64,000 nt of DNA from Flavobacterium rivuli WB 3.3-2 = DSM 21788 (GCF_000378485.1 NZ_KB899975.1:54636-118635); one strand, 5' to 3'. Shown: positions 8,027 to 17,386, counted from the first letter of the stretch. Translations and numbers: made by a program. The notes: generated from the sequence alone by a model not told the origin.

Positions 8027-9131
8027 TTATAGTTTCGTGTAAGGCAATGATACCACCTTTAAGGTGGCTTATGTTTTTTGTTTGCCCAAATTTTTCGAGC
8101 AACAATTGTCCTGCTTTAAGGCTGCGTTTACCGCTTTGGCAAAACAAAATTATATTATTTGCCTCAATTTCGGGTATATTTTCGCTAAGCGCTGATAATG
8201 GTATGTTAAGATTCTGAAAATTTGCTTTAGGAAGTTCGCCTGTTTCACGAACATCAATAACTATTGTATCCGGAAGGTTTATTTTTTCTAAAAACGCATT
8301 TGGTTTTAAATCTTGGATGTTTCTCGATGACATTCCGCAAAGCCAGTTATAATCGGTTGCTTTAAATTCGGTTTCATTTTTCGGAATAGTACTGTTAGCC
8401 GACTCATCAGCAGTAATATCTATTACAAAGCTACTGTAATCCAAAATACTAAACGTCAACAATTTATTTATTAGCGTTTCGCCAATACCTGTAAGTAACT
8501 TTATAGCTTCTGTAGCCTGCATGATACCTATAATTCCCGGTAAAACACCCAGCACTCCTGCCTCGTTACAATCGGCTACTTCAAGAGGATCTGGCGGTGT
8601 GGCAAACAAATTACGATAGTTAGTTTTATTACCCTCTGCATCGGGTACATTAAAAATAGCAACCTGACCTTCGTACTGATAAACAGCCCCAAAAACTAAG
8701 GGCTTATAAAGTAAAACGCAGGCATCGTTAATAAGGTAGCGCGCTGCAAAGTTGTCGGTACAATCTATAACAATATCGTAATCAGCAATCAGTTCTAAAG
8801 CATTACTGCTGGTAACCATTATCTTAAAACTATTAATAATAATATCAGGATTGAGCTGCTGCAATTTCACCGCCGCAACCGATGCTTTTGCCCTGCCAAT
8901 GTCTTCAGTACTATACAAAACCTGTCGTTGTAAATTGCTAAGTGAAACGACATCATTATCAGCAAGGCCAATAGTGCCTACCCCTGCCGCCGTAAGGTAT
9001 TGCAGCACAGGGCAGCCCAGGCCACCGGCACCAATAACGAGTACCTTAGCTTCAGCAAGTTTTTGCTGGCCTTCAAAGCCAAAATCTTTCAATGAATAAT
9101 GGCGTGCATAACGGTTGTTGTGATTTTTCAT
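8010..9131 (-). CDS. moeB: MoeB/ThiF-type adenylyltransferase with C-terminal rhodanese domain
   Basis: This enzyme activates the MoaD C-terminal glycine with ATP, and the rhodanese domain can supply persulfide sulfur. Residues 1-235 are the E1-like domain with GAGGLG (34-39), SLSNLQRQ (63-70), DCTDN (123-127) and Cys188 in ADCNEAGVLG. Residues about 285-368 are rhodanese with active-site Cys331 in CQSGKRS. The first Zn pair of E. coli MoeB (CYRCLF) is replaced here by NYRNLF (171-176), and no second CxxC is present, so the structural zinc seems lost. Its ATG follows a GGAGG, one base after moaD, the substrate protein. The domain pair resembles MOCS3-type proteins. Confidence 0.92.
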   Translation of the reverse strand: MKNHNNRYARHYSLKDFGFEGQQKLAEAKVLVIGAGGLGCPVLQYLTAAGVGTIGLADNDVVSLSNLQRQVLYSTEDIGRAKASVAAVKLQQLNPDIIINSFKIMVTSSNALELIADYDIVIDCTDNFAARYLINDACVLLYKPLVFGAVYQYEGQVAIFNVPDAEGNKTNYRNLFATPPDPLEVADCNEAGVLGVLPGIIGIMQATEAIKLLTGIGETLINKLLTFSILDYSSFVIDITADESANSTIPKNETEFKATDYNWLCGMSSRNIQDLKPNAFLEKINLPDTIVIDVRETGELPKANFQNLNIPLSALSENIPEIEANNIILFCQSGKRSLKAGQLLLEKFGQTKNISHLKGGIIALHETINEQTR

Positions 9132-9132
9132 A

Positions 9133-9360
9133 CTATCCTCCTGAATAAGGCGGCATTAAAGCCACAGTATCATTATCTGAAAGAGCTACATTATCTGCAA
9201 CCAGTTTTTTGTTTACAGCTATGGCATATTTTTTTTCAGCCAAAGCAGGAAATTCTACCTGCAACGCAGCTTTTAAAATGGTTATATCGCTTGCTTCAAC
9301 AGTAAGTTCTTTACCAGTAATTTCGGCTATTTGCCCAAAGGCTATAATTTTAATTGCCAT
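9133..9360 (-). CDS. moaD: Molybdopterin synthase sulfur carrier MoaD
   Basis: This 75-residue ubiquitin-fold sulfur carrier ends in the required Gly-Gly (PPYSGG), whose last glycine is adenylylated by MoeB and then thiocarboxylated. It sits directly upstream of the moeB-like gene and one base downstream of a small exported protein gene. Confidence 0.93.
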   Translation of the reverse strand: MAIKIIAFGQIAEITGKELTVEASDITILKAALQVEFPALAEKKYAIAVNKKLVADNVALSDNDTVALMPPYSGG

Positions 9361-9361
9361 A

Positions 9362-9859
9362 TTATTTAACTTGCTGAACGGTTATTTTAGACAGGTTCTT
9401 TACATAACGCCTGCCCGTAGCCCTATCTGTTGGTGTAACAAGTACAATTCCTTCTTTTTGATTGATTACAGATAAGCCGTTGAGTTCTGTCAGGATAAGG
9501 GCATTATCTCCCGTGGGACTGTTGAAAATTTCATTCCATGAAAAAACAACTTTATAACCATCATCTGCAATGCAAACTATATAAAACTCACTCAGCACTT
9601 TAGGCGAGTTAACACTAAACTCAATTTTGTTCAGTACATCTTTTAACAGCACACCCCTTAGCTTTTTAAGGCTGCTTTTACGTTCCATTTTGTGGTTAAA
9701 AATAGGTAGGCTATCAAGCGCGACTGGTTTAAAACTTTTAAGGTCGTCAAATTTTATGGTAACCGTTTTGGCCACAGCGCCATCTATAGTGAGCGTTTTG
9801 GTAACCTGTGCATTCAGGCTAAAGCCAATAAAAAGCCCAACAAGATATAAATATTTCAT
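9362..9859 (-). CDS. Exported molybdopterin-oxidoreductase-like small protein
   Basis: The 165-residue protein has a signal peptide (about 1-17, ending LNAQ). The rest, with GVLLKDVLNKI, an IVCIADDGYKVVFSWNEI stretch and GIVLVTPTDRATGRRYVKNL, resembles a short version of the sulfite-oxidase-type molybdopterin-binding fold. It lacks the clear cofactor cysteine of that family. It is packed between a TauE/SafE permease gene (2 bp away) and moaD (1 bp away), so it is surely co-expressed with cofactor synthesis. A role as a periplasmic cofactor or molybdate binder is only a guess. Confidence 0.7.
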   Translation of the reverse strand: MKYLYLVGLFIGFSLNAQVTKTLTIDGAVAKTVTIKFDDLKSFKPVALDSLPIFNHKMERKSSLKKLRGVLLKDVLNKIEFSVNSPKVLSEFYIVCIADDGYKVVFSWNEIFNSPTGDNALILTELNGLSVINQKEGIVLVTPTDRATGRRYVKNLSKITVQQVK

Positions 9860-9861
9860 AA

Positions 9862-10596
9862 TTAAGCTGTTGTAAATAATAATTTATAAGATGCCAGTAA
9901 TAATACGATGGCCAGTACATATTTCAATACACTTTGGTTGAATTTTTTAGCCCCAAAATAAGCGCCTAAGAGTCCGCCCGTAAACGCTACAATAATGTAC
10001 ATAACCATATTGCCGGTTAAACTAATGCCTTTGGTAAGCATGCCGCCCAGCCCGGCTACCGAATTTACAAAAATAAATGCGGCGCTAATGGCTGCGGTTT
10101 GTTTTTGGTTAGTCCATTGCAGGAGCAATAATATAGGAGATAAGATAATACCGCCGCCAATACCTATCATGCCCGAAAGCAATCCTACAACAGCGCCAGT
10201 TGCTATAGCAATGGTTAAGTTGGATGGCTTAAGGTCTTTATCTTCCACATTTTTAAAGAAGAAAAAACGTATTACCGGAAATAACAGTAATACCCCCAGC
10301 ACACGCTTATAAATGTTTTCTTCCACCGTTATCATACCCCCAATAAAAGCCATAGGTATTGAGGCTGCGGCAATAGGGATGAATAATTTCTTCAAAAAAT
10401 AGCCGCCCCTGTAGTATTGTATAAACGATGTGAGCGACACAAACAGGTTAAGCATTAATGCTGTAGGTTTCATTTCTTCGGGCGCTACGCCATACAATGC
10501 CATTAAGGCAAGATACCCGCTGGCACCGCCATGGCCCACAGCCGAATATAAAAAAGCAACAAAAAAAAGTATACCGTAAAATAGTTCTATTGTCAT
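9862..10596 (-). CDS. TauE/SafE family permease
   Basis: This 244-residue integral membrane protein has about seven to eight hydrophobic segments and the family GHGGASGYLAL and GLLSGMIGIGGG motifs in its two halves. The family moves sulfite, sulfoacetate, organosulfur compounds or other anions. Here it lies between moeA (3 bp away) and an exported molybdopterin-oxidoreductase-like gene. No ModABC molybdate transporter is seen in the cluster, so anion transport linked to the cofactor (molybdate in, or sulfur compounds out) is possible but unproven. Confidence 0.85.
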   Translation of the reverse strand: MTIELFYGILFFVAFLYSAVGHGGASGYLALMALYGVAPEEMKPTALMLNLFVSLTSFIQYYRGGYFLKKLFIPIAAASIPMAFIGGMITVEENIYKRVLGVLLLFPVIRFFFFKNVEDKDLKPSNLTIAIATGAVVGLLSGMIGIGGGIILSPILLLLQWTNQKQTAAISAAFIFVNSVAGLGGMLTKGISLTGNMVMYIIVAFTGGLLGAYFGAKKFNQSVLKYVLAIVLLLASYKLLFTTA

Positions 10597-10599
10597 AAA

Positions 10600-11778
10600 T
10601 TATAAAGGTAATAAGTGAACCTCAATACTATCCCCCACTGCACAGCCAGTTGATTCTTCAGGCAACACAATAAAACAATTGGCCTGTGCGAACGAATGCA
10701 GCCTGAACGACTCCTGTGCGTGCAATGGCGTTACCTTACCCTCTTTATAAAAGGCTTTTAAAAAGTGTGTCAGGCCTGCTGGTTTGTAATAATTATGAAT
10801 TGCGGTAGCGGTAGTGCTAATCACACTTGGCTCTTTTTGCATCAATCTTTCTAAAGCAGGCAATACATATTCGTAAAAGCAGGTAAGCCCGCTTGATGGG
10901 TTTCCCGGCAGCCCGAAAACCAGTTTATCTTGTTTAGTACCAAAGAACAACGGTTTGCCCGGTTTTTGTTTTATTTTATGGAATTTTTGTTCAATGCCAC
11001 AGGCTTTCGCCGCGCCTACAACATAATCGTAATCGCCTACACTAACACCGCCGTTTAACAGTATAACATCGCTACTTTCTAACGCTTGCTTAAATACAAA
11101 AGCCAGTGTTTCGGGGTTATCTTCGCTGCGCAAAATGGTTATATCCCCAACTCCTGCTTTATTTAGAGCCGCAGTTAACAGTACCGAATTGGCTTCATAT
11201 ACCTGCCCGAATGCTAACGGCTTGCCCGGTTCCTGCAACTCGTTACCCGTAAGAATAATGGCAACTTTGGGTGCTGCGTAAATATTTACATGCGTACAAC
11301 CTATACCCGATAAAAAGCCCAGGGCTGCCGCCGATAAGTACGTGCCTTTCTCCATTGCAAGTTCGCCATTTTTAACCTCAGCGCCTTTTGGTCGGACATT
11401 ATTTCCTAATGATAGATTATCATCCTGTAGCGTAAGTATCTTATCTTCAACCAAAACCTTTTCCTGCATTATAACCGTATCAGCACCTTGCGGTAAGGGA
11501 GCACCGGTAAAAATGCGTGTTGCCTGATCGGTGTCAATAGTAAGCTGGTTTTTAACACCTGCAGCCATTTCGCCAATAATTGCAAGCGGTTTATCTTTAT
11601 CTTCAAATTTAATGGCATAACCATCCATAGACGATTGCGCAAAATTAGGAATATCTACCGTGGCAATAATATCCTCTGCAAGGGTAAAGCCAAAAGCCGC
11701 CAACAAAGGAAGCTTTACTATTTTAGGAGCCAGTGCAGCATCCTGAATTATTTGTTTTGCCTCTTGTACTGAGATCAT
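10600..11778 (-). CDS. moeA: Molybdopterin molybdotransferase MoeA
   Basis: MoeA inserts molybdate into adenylylated molybdopterin. The 392-residue protein has the MoeA N-terminal region (FAQSSMDGYAI near 46-56, TGAPLPQGADTVI near 90-105), the central MoCF domain (LTGNEL, NGGVSVGDYD, FGLPGNPSS) and the C-terminal beta-barrel domain. Its ATG shares one base with the stop of the preceding nucleotidyltransferase gene (TAATG), showing translational coupling. Confidence 0.95.
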   Translation of the reverse strand: MISVQEAKQIIQDAALAPKIVKLPLLAAFGFTLAEDIIATVDIPNFAQSSMDGYAIKFEDKDKPLAIIGEMAAGVKNQLTIDTDQATRIFTGAPLPQGADTVIMQEKVLVEDKILTLQDDNLSLGNNVRPKGAEVKNGELAMEKGTYLSAAALGFLSGIGCTHVNIYAAPKVAIILTGNELQEPGKPLAFGQVYEANSVLLTAALNKAGVGDITILRSEDNPETLAFVFKQALESSDVILLNGGVSVGDYDYVVGAAKACGIEQKFHKIKQKPGKPLFFGTKQDKLVFGLPGNPSSGLTCFYEYVLPALERLMQKEPSVISTTATAIHNYYKPAGLTHFLKAFYKEGKVTPLHAQESFRLHSFAQANCFIVLPEESTGCAVGDSIEVHLLPL

Positions 11779-12368
11779 TATTGGCTAATAAGGTTATTGT
11801 AATCTTCTATGGTATCAATATCTGTCGCACCTTTTTCAAAAACTACCGATGCCACATCATTTTCATATTGGTAAATTATTTTTTTGGCCCCTTCGTGCCC
11901 TTTAAGGTTTTCAAGTTCTTTAAAATAATTATTGCTGAATAAAACCGGGGTACCCAATGCATTGGCATACGCAGATGCAATAATACCCTTGCCTGTTTTA
12001 TTATAGCTATCAATAAGGTCTTTAAAAACCTGAGCGGTAAGAAAAGGCTGGTCGCATACTGTAAAAATACAGGCCTTAACCTGCGGATTAAGTAATCGTA
12101 ATTGTTGCAGACCTATTGCTAAAGATGATGCCATACCAGTTTCCCATTCAGGATTGTAAACCACTTTAACCGCTGTGTAGGCAAGTTCCTCATCAATGTT
12201 TTTTTTATATGCACCTGTTACAACTATTACAACGCTATCAGGCAAAAGCTTTGCCTGTATAATGGTGTTTCGTAATAATGTATATCCCTTATATTCCAGT
12301 AATTGCTTTGGTCTTCCTAAACGGGATGAGTTACCGGCGGCTAATATAATAATGCCTGTTTGTTCCAT
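11778..12368 (-). CDS. MocA/MobA-like nucleotidyltransferase
   Basis: This 196-residue NTP-transferase has the LAAGNSSRLGRPKQ signature (9-22) and a YNPEWETGMASSL segment typical of MocA-type molybdenum cofactor cytidylyltransferases. These make the molybdopterin cytosine dinucleotide form used by aldehyde oxidases of the PaoABC type. The chosen ATG (12366-12368) is preceded by GGAGG, which overlaps the end of moaA; a TTG four codons earlier is rejected. A MobA (guanylyltransferase) role is less likely because the enzymes of this cluster are xanthine-oxidase-family members. Confidence 0.85.
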   Translation of the reverse strand: MEQTGIIILAAGNSSRLGRPKQLLEYKGYTLLRNTIIQAKLLPDSVVIVVTGAYKKNIDEELAYTAVKVVYNPEWETGMASSLAIGLQQLRLLNPQVKACIFTVCDQPFLTAQVFKDLIDSYNKTGKGIIASAYANALGTPVLFSNNYFKELENLKGHEGAKKIIYQYENDVASVVFEKGATDIDTIEDYNNLISQ

Positions 12369-12369
12369 A

Positions 12370-13350
12370 TTATCCTCCAATGGTTATCATGCTGCGGTTT
12401 TCTAACGTAGATGTATCAATATTTTCGAACACCCCGCTAAACTGGCCGCCCAGTGCTTTCGCTTTAGATTGTATGCTTTCGTGAATTAAAGGTAACACGT
12501 CCTGTCCGTTTCGTAATGCGCCAAGCAAATCGGTTTCTGATTTAGAGAAAAGGCAGTTTTTAAGCTTGCCATCGGCTGTTAGGCGCATACGGTTGCAGGT
12601 ATCGCAAAACGGGGCACTCATAGTACTTATTACTGCAAACGAACCCACGTGACCGGGAATCATATACCGTTTAGAGGTATCATTAGCCTCCGGTGTTATG
12701 GGCAGGGCATCATATTTTATGGCAATTTCAGATAATATATCGTGCAACGTAAAAACCTGGTTGCTGCTCCATTTATTGCCGGCAAACGGCATAAATTCTA
12801 TAAAACGTATCTCTATATTATTGTGTTTTGTAAGGGCAATAAAATCGAGTATCTCATTATCGTTAAGGTCTTTCATAACCACCACATTAATTTTAACCCT
12901 AATGCCGTGGTACAATAAAAGCTCAATATTGCTGCGAACCCTGTGATATAAATCCCGACGTGTTATCTTTAAAAATTTATCGGGCTGGAGCGTATCGAGA
13001 CTAATGTTTATAGCGCGTATATTAGCAGCTAAAAGTTCTGGCAGCATTTCGTGCAGGCGTATGCCATTGGTGGTTATGGCAAGCTCTACATCAAGCTTGC
13101 CCAATGCCTCAATAATTTTTGGGGCATCTTTGCGCACCAAAGGTTCTCCGCCGGTAACTCGTATCTTTTTAACACCCTGTGCCACAAATAATTTAGCAAG
13201 TGTTTCAATTTCGTGTACCTGCATTAGTTTAGCTGCCGGGGCAAAAGCGTACTTTTCCTCTGGCATGCAGTAAAAGCAACGCAGGTTGCAGTTATCGGTA
13301 AGCGATATCCGCAGGTAATCGTGCACACGGCCAAAGGTATCCTGTATCAT
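12370..13350 (-). CDS. moaA: GTP 3',8-cyclase MoaA
   Basis: This radical SAM enzyme starts molybdopterin synthesis by rearranging GTP. The 326-residue protein has the N-terminal SAM cluster Cys21, Cys25 and Cys28 (CNLRCFYC) and a second [4Fe-4S] site at Cys249, Cys252 and Cys266. The C-terminal MITIGG keeps the Gly-Gly tail needed for catalysis. It lies 11 bp after xdhC and 1 bp before the nucleotidyltransferase gene. Confidence 0.96.
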   Translation of the reverse strand: MIQDTFGRVHDYLRISLTDNCNLRCFYCMPEEKYAFAPAAKLMQVHEIETLAKLFVAQGVKKIRVTGGEPLVRKDAPKIIEALGKLDVELAITTNGIRLHEMLPELLAANIRAINISLDTLQPDKFLKITRRDLYHRVRSNIELLLYHGIRVKINVVVMKDLNDNEILDFIALTKHNNIEIRFIEFMPFAGNKWSSNQVFTLHDILSEIAIKYDALPITPEANDTSKRYMIPGHVGSFAVISTMSAPFCDTCNRMRLTADGKLKNCLFSKSETDLLGALRNGQDVLPLIHESIQSKAKALGGQFSGVFENIDTSTLENRSMITIGG

Positions 13351-13361
13351 AAATCCATATT

Positions 13362-14483
13362 TTAAACTACCGGTGTAGCTGTGTGTATTTTATCTTGTTT
13401 ATATTTTAATGATGTGCCCAATTTGCCACTCATAACAGCCTTAATTTCGGCCACTACAGAAACGGCAATTTCTTCCGAAGTCTCGGCACCAATGTCAAGG
13501 CCAATGGGTCCGTAAATAGAGTTGAGCTGATTATCAGTAAGTGTAACACCCTCATCACTAAGGTCGCTAAACATACGGTGCAGTTTTGTTTTAGGCCCAA
13601 GGATACCAATGTAGTTAAAATCAGTTTCAAGTAACAATTTCAGCAAGGCCAGGTCGTACTTGTAGTTATGCGTCATCAGCACAAAAAAGGTATGATTATC
13701 AACAACCACATCATCAATCAATTCCTGTGGCTTAGCAATATATACATTTTTAGCCTGCGGAAAACGTTGCGGGGTAGCGTGAGTAGCGCGGCCATCGGCA
13801 ACAGTAACTTCCCATCCCACAAGCGATGCCATATTTACAAGAGGCTTAACATCATTACCCGCCCCAGCAATTATTAAGGCTACAGGAGGTGCGATATATT
13901 CTATAAGTGCCTCATAAGTAGCACTATCAACCTCAACTTTTTTTATGATTGAGGTTTTGCTTTTCAATACATTTTCGGCATCAGGTAAAATAGGATTAAA
14001 AGAGTTATTGTTCGATACTGAAACGCCATTCCTGTAAAACAATACTGTTCCCGGTTGGCTCATTTTCCTGTTAACGGAAAACAACGTAACCACAACTGCA
14101 TCTTTCCGCTCTCTTTCTAATTGTTGCAGGAGCTGTATAGGGTTGTTTACTAAAGCCTCATCTATATATTCAAACAAAATGTGAACGATTCCGTTGCATC
14201 CAAGCTGTACCCCAAACTCTACATCATCTTCGTTACTGGTGTCATACGTAATCAGCTTATTTTGTTGTTGATTTATAGCAAGCAATGCTTTACGCAAGGC
14301 ATCACCTTCAAGGCAACCACCACTAATGGCACCGGTAAGATGGCCGTCTTCGGTAACAAGCATACGGGCTCCGGGCTGCCTGTAAGACGAACCCTCTACC
14401 TTTACTACCGTTGCCAAGGCAGTTTTCTTTCCTGTTATAGTCGCTGCTTTATATGACTTGAGTATATCACTTATCTCTTTCAT
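13362..14483 (-). CDS. xdhC: XdhC/CoxI family cofactor maturation protein
   Basis: XdhC proteins bind molybdenum cofactor, promote its sulfuration and insert it into xanthine-oxidase-family enzymes. The ATG at 14481-14483 gives 373 residues; an upstream in-frame TTG is rejected. The XdhC N-terminal domain includes YRQPGARMLV and AISGGCLEGD (near 54-64). The C-terminal Rossmann domain has the nucleotide-binding IIAGAGNDVKPL and ILGPKTKLHRM. It lies between the Ior-type enzyme genes and moaA, so one maturation factor may serve both hydroxylases. A weak promoter can be drawn in the 55-bp gap upstream. Confidence 0.93.
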   Translation of the reverse strand: MKEISDILKSYKAATITGKKTALATVVKVEGSSYRQPGARMLVTEDGHLTGAISGGCLEGDALRKALLAINQQQNKLITYDTSNEDDVEFGVQLGCNGIVHILFEYIDEALVNNPIQLLQQLERERKDAVVVTLFSVNRKMSQPGTVLFYRNGVSVSNNNSFNPILPDAENVLKSKTSIIKKVEVDSATYEALIEYIAPPVALIIAGAGNDVKPLVNMASLVGWEVTVADGRATHATPQRFPQAKNVYIAKPQELIDDVVVDNHTFFVLMTHNYKYDLALLKLLLETDFNYIGILGPKTKLHRMFSDLSDEGVTLTDNQLNSIYGPIGLDIGAETSEEIAVSVVAEIKAVMSGKLGTSLKYKQDKIHTATPVV

Positions 14484-14504
14484 GTGTATTACAAAAATAA
14501 ACTG

Positions 14505-14536
14505 CAAACATTTGTAAAGCCCTTATTTTATCAAAA
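14505..14536 (-). promoter_or_regulatory. Possible Bacteroidota-type promoter before xdhC
   Basis: On the minus strand, TTTTG is followed after 19 bases by AATGTTTG, which differs at one base from the TAnnTTTG consensus. It could start transcription of the cofactor genes independently of the Ior genes. Confidence 0.3.
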
Positions 14537-14538
14537 CT

Positions 14539-16704
14539 TTATACTTCAGATAACTTAAAAGGCAAGGTTCTAATCCTCTTGCCGGTCAGGTCGAAAATTG
14601 CGTTAGTAAGTGCCGGCGCCAATGGTGGCAATCCCGGTTCGCCAACCCCTCCCGCATCTGCTTCATTTTCCATAATGTGTACTTCTATTGCCGGGATCTC
14701 GTTGATGCGAGGCATAGGGTAATCATAAAAATTATGCTGCTCTACCACATTATCTTTAAAAGTGATCTGGTGTGTGGTAGCTGCACCAATACCCATAACT
14801 ATAGATCCTTCAACCTGGGCATGGATGATATCCGGGTTTACATACCATCCGCAATCCATTACTGCCCAAACCTTATCTATTTTAACGCCTCCGTTAGGGT
14901 TTTTAGATACTTTCACTACCTGTCCAACCGTAGTTTCAAAACATTCGGTAATGGCAACGCCATAGCCCTCATTTTTCTTACGTTTTTTCCAGCCGGATAC
15001 TTCTTCCATTTTGTCAATTAACTTCTGGCAACGCTCTTCCTGCAAGTGTGCCCTGCGAAAATCTAATGGGTCTGTACCTGCCTGATGCGCCATTTCATCC
15101 ATAAAGCTTTCATAGGCAAAACCATTGGTAGAGGCGTAAACAGATCTCCAGAAACTTGTAGGGATTGATGTTTCAAACAATACATCTGATATGCTCAGGT
15201 TTTTGATGCTTTCGTAATACGGTTTCAGGAACCCTTCGCTGGTACTGCGGTTGGGTTCGGTTTTTTTGCCACCGCGCCAGTGGTCGTTATTTTGTCCGGC
15301 CATACGGAATTTTAATGCTTCAATTTTTCCATTAGCAATTGTGCCTTCACAACGATAGGATATACCCGGACGGAACGGCCCCAAAGTAGCATCGTCTTCA
15401 CGCGTCCAGATAACCTGTACAGGAGTACCAATTTCTTTAGAAATGGCAACCGCTTCATGAGGATAATCGGTCATTGCTTTGCGCCCAAAGCCACCACCCA
15501 AAAACGTCATGTTTACTAGTACTTTTTCTTTGTCAATCCCAAATTTTTTGCTCACATAATCCTGTATCCAGCCCGGTGCCTGTATAGGCCCCCAAATTTC
15601 AACCGAATCGCCTTTATAATGGGCAATACAGTTTACGGGTTCCATGGCGCAATGCGACTGGTAAGGCGTTTGATAAGTAACATCTATTTTTTTCAAAGCT
15701 TTAGCCAGTAATTCTGTGGGTGTTCCCTGCGTTTTTAGCGGCATGCCTTCCTGCGATTGTATGAGTTCGCCTTGTTTCTTTAAAATTTCCGGGGTGCTCC
15801 AGTGCTTAAAATCGCCGGAATCCCACGTTACTTTTAATTTCTTCCTGCCCTGCAGTGCTGCCCAGGTAGAATTAGCTACAACAACAACCCCTTCCCTGTT
15901 AAATTCATAGTAGCCCATTGTAACCTTAAATACCTTTTTTACCCCGGGCACCTTTAGCGCCTCAGAAGCATCAAAGCTTTTAACTTTTCCCAAAAAACGC
16001 GGGTCGCGCTCTACTGATGCAAATTGCAAACCGGGTATGCGTTTATCAAGACCAAACACAAGGCTTCCGTTTGTTTTAGCTGCTGTATCGATACGGCGTA
16101 TTGGCTTACGGATAAGCTTATATTCTGATATTTTTTTAAGTTTTGGTTCTTTTGGTGCCTCAAGTTTTGATGCTGCAAACGCAAGCTCGCCATAGCCGGC
16201 TTTTTTACCAGATGGTTTATGGAAGATGTGCCCTGATTGCGCATAACATTCAGATACAGGAACGCTCCACGCCATTGCGGCAGCAGTGGTAAGCATTTCG
16301 CGGGCAGATGCACTTAATTTTAGTAAATTTTTATATGATCCCCTAATGGTAGAGCTTCCGCCTGTAACCTGCCCTCCGTATTTTTTTTCGTTGCCTATTG
16401 CAAATTCTACATTAATATCTTTAAGGTCTACTTCCAGTTCTTCCGCAACAATCTGCGGAACCGAATGGTATGATCCCTGTCCCATCTCTGCACGGTGGTC
16501 TATAATGGTTACTTTGCCCGTAGGGTCTATAATAATCCAGGGGTTAAACTCAATTGCTGCAAGGCTTGCCTCATGTGGTTTTATTACCGCGGCATTGGCC
16601 TCGCTTATAAAATCCAGCCCGATGCACAACGCTGCACCACCAAGGCCTGCAACTTTTAAAAAGCTCCTTCTCGAAAAATTATCATTATTTCTGGACTGTG
16701 TCAT
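14539..16704 (-). CDS. Tat-exported molybdopterin-binding aldehyde/isoquinoline oxidoreductase subunit (IorB-like)
   Basis: This is the catalytic subunit of a second molybdenum hydroxylase. A twin-arginine signal (SRRSFLKVAG) near the N-terminus shows export of the folded, cofactor-loaded protein. The ATG at 16702-16704 gives 721 residues with a typical short Tat n-region; an ATG at 16752 adds 16 residues and overlaps the cytochrome gene. Molybdopterin-binding segments include LGGGFGRKAM and the C-terminal GGVGEPGLPPLAPAL with the catalytic Glu. IorB-type proteins oxidise N-heterocycles or aldehydes. The Fe-S and cytochrome subunits are encoded just upstream. The substrate is unknown. Confidence 0.92.
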   Translation of the reverse strand: MTQSRNNDNFSRRSFLKVAGLGGAALCIGLDFISEANAAVIKPHEASLAAIEFNPWIIIDPTGKVTIIDHRAEMGQGSYHSVPQIVAEELEVDLKDINVEFAIGNEKKYGGQVTGGSSTIRGSYKNLLKLSASAREMLTTAAAMAWSVPVSECYAQSGHIFHKPSGKKAGYGELAFAASKLEAPKEPKLKKISEYKLIRKPIRRIDTAAKTNGSLVFGLDKRIPGLQFASVERDPRFLGKVKSFDASEALKVPGVKKVFKVTMGYYEFNREGVVVVANSTWAALQGRKKLKVTWDSGDFKHWSTPEILKKQGELIQSQEGMPLKTQGTPTELLAKALKKIDVTYQTPYQSHCAMEPVNCIAHYKGDSVEIWGPIQAPGWIQDYVSKKFGIDKEKVLVNMTFLGGGFGRKAMTDYPHEAVAISKEIGTPVQVIWTREDDATLGPFRPGISYRCEGTIANGKIEALKFRMAGQNNDHWRGGKKTEPNRSTSEGFLKPYYESIKNLSISDVLFETSIPTSFWRSVYASTNGFAYESFMDEMAHQAGTDPLDFRRAHLQEERCQKLIDKMEEVSGWKKRKKNEGYGVAITECFETTVGQVVKVSKNPNGGVKIDKVWAVMDCGWYVNPDIIHAQVEGSIVMGIGAATTHQITFKDNVVEQHNFYDYPMPRINEIPAIEVHIMENEADAGGVGEPGLPPLAPALTNAIFDLTGKRIRTLPFKLSEV

Positions 16705-16735
16705 AATAAAATCGTTATTAATTACTGGTGCTTTA

Positions 16736-17386
16736 TTATTTTTTAGGTGCATAAGCTCCCGTTTCCAGCCAGGTTATCCAGGCTTTTTTAAATTCCTTAT
16801 GGCTTAGTGGCGGCAGTTTTGAGCCTTGTGCGGGTTTCCACCCGGCAAGTACAAGGCCATCATCTGCATGTTCAATAAGCTTTTTCATATCCTTGTGCCC
16901 GTTTTGATTTGGGTCTATTAATTGTTTCGCAAGCTCATGCGACGATTTTCCTTCAAATACCATTTTCATATCGGCAGGTGGCAAATGCCAGTTAGGGTTG
17001 CCCGGTGGTGCGTGCAATCCCGGTGTGTTTTCGGGCTGGTGGCAGTTAGCACATTTCATGGCATAAAGTCCTTTACCATCAGTACCGCGCTTTGGCTGCA
17101 TGGTATGTATATGGCTGTCATCGCCTTGTAATGGTACATCGCCTTTGGGGTGGCAGTTCATACAACGCGGGCTCATTAGCACACTGTACACTTTTGCAAA
17201 TGCCTTAACCGAAGCTATACTGTCTTTTTTCTTTACGGCAATATCCGGAACTTTTGTATAATTGTTAGCAGAATTTAATGTTGTGCTATAGCTAAATGCT
17301 GTTATTACACCCGTGAGCAGTAGTACAGTTAGAGGGATTGCTATTTTTTTTAGTTTGATGTTTTTGTTTTTTCCTGAATTTTCCAT
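16736..17386 (-). CDS. Membrane-anchored or exported di-heme cytochrome c of the Ior-type enzyme
   Basis: The 216-residue protein has one hydrophobic segment (about 14-33), acting as signal or anchor. Two heme c motifs follow, CMNCH (75-79) and CANCH (112-116), with Met110 and other Met residues as possible axial ligands. It lies between the Fe-S and catalytic subunit genes. It should carry electrons from the exported hydroxylase into the respiratory chain in place of an FAD subunit. This three-gene arrangement is typical of membrane-linked aldehyde dehydrogenases. Confidence 0.85.
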   Translation of the reverse strand: MENSGKNKNIKLKKIAIPLTVLLLTGVITAFSYSTTLNSANNYTKVPDIAVKKKDSIASVKAFAKVYSVLMSPRCMNCHPKGDVPLQGDDSHIHTMQPKRGTDGKGLYAMKCANCHQPENTPGLHAPPGNPNWHLPPADMKMVFEGKSSHELAKQLIDPNQNGHKDMKKLIEHADDGLVLAGWKPAQGSKLPPLSHKEFKKAWITWLETGAYAPKK

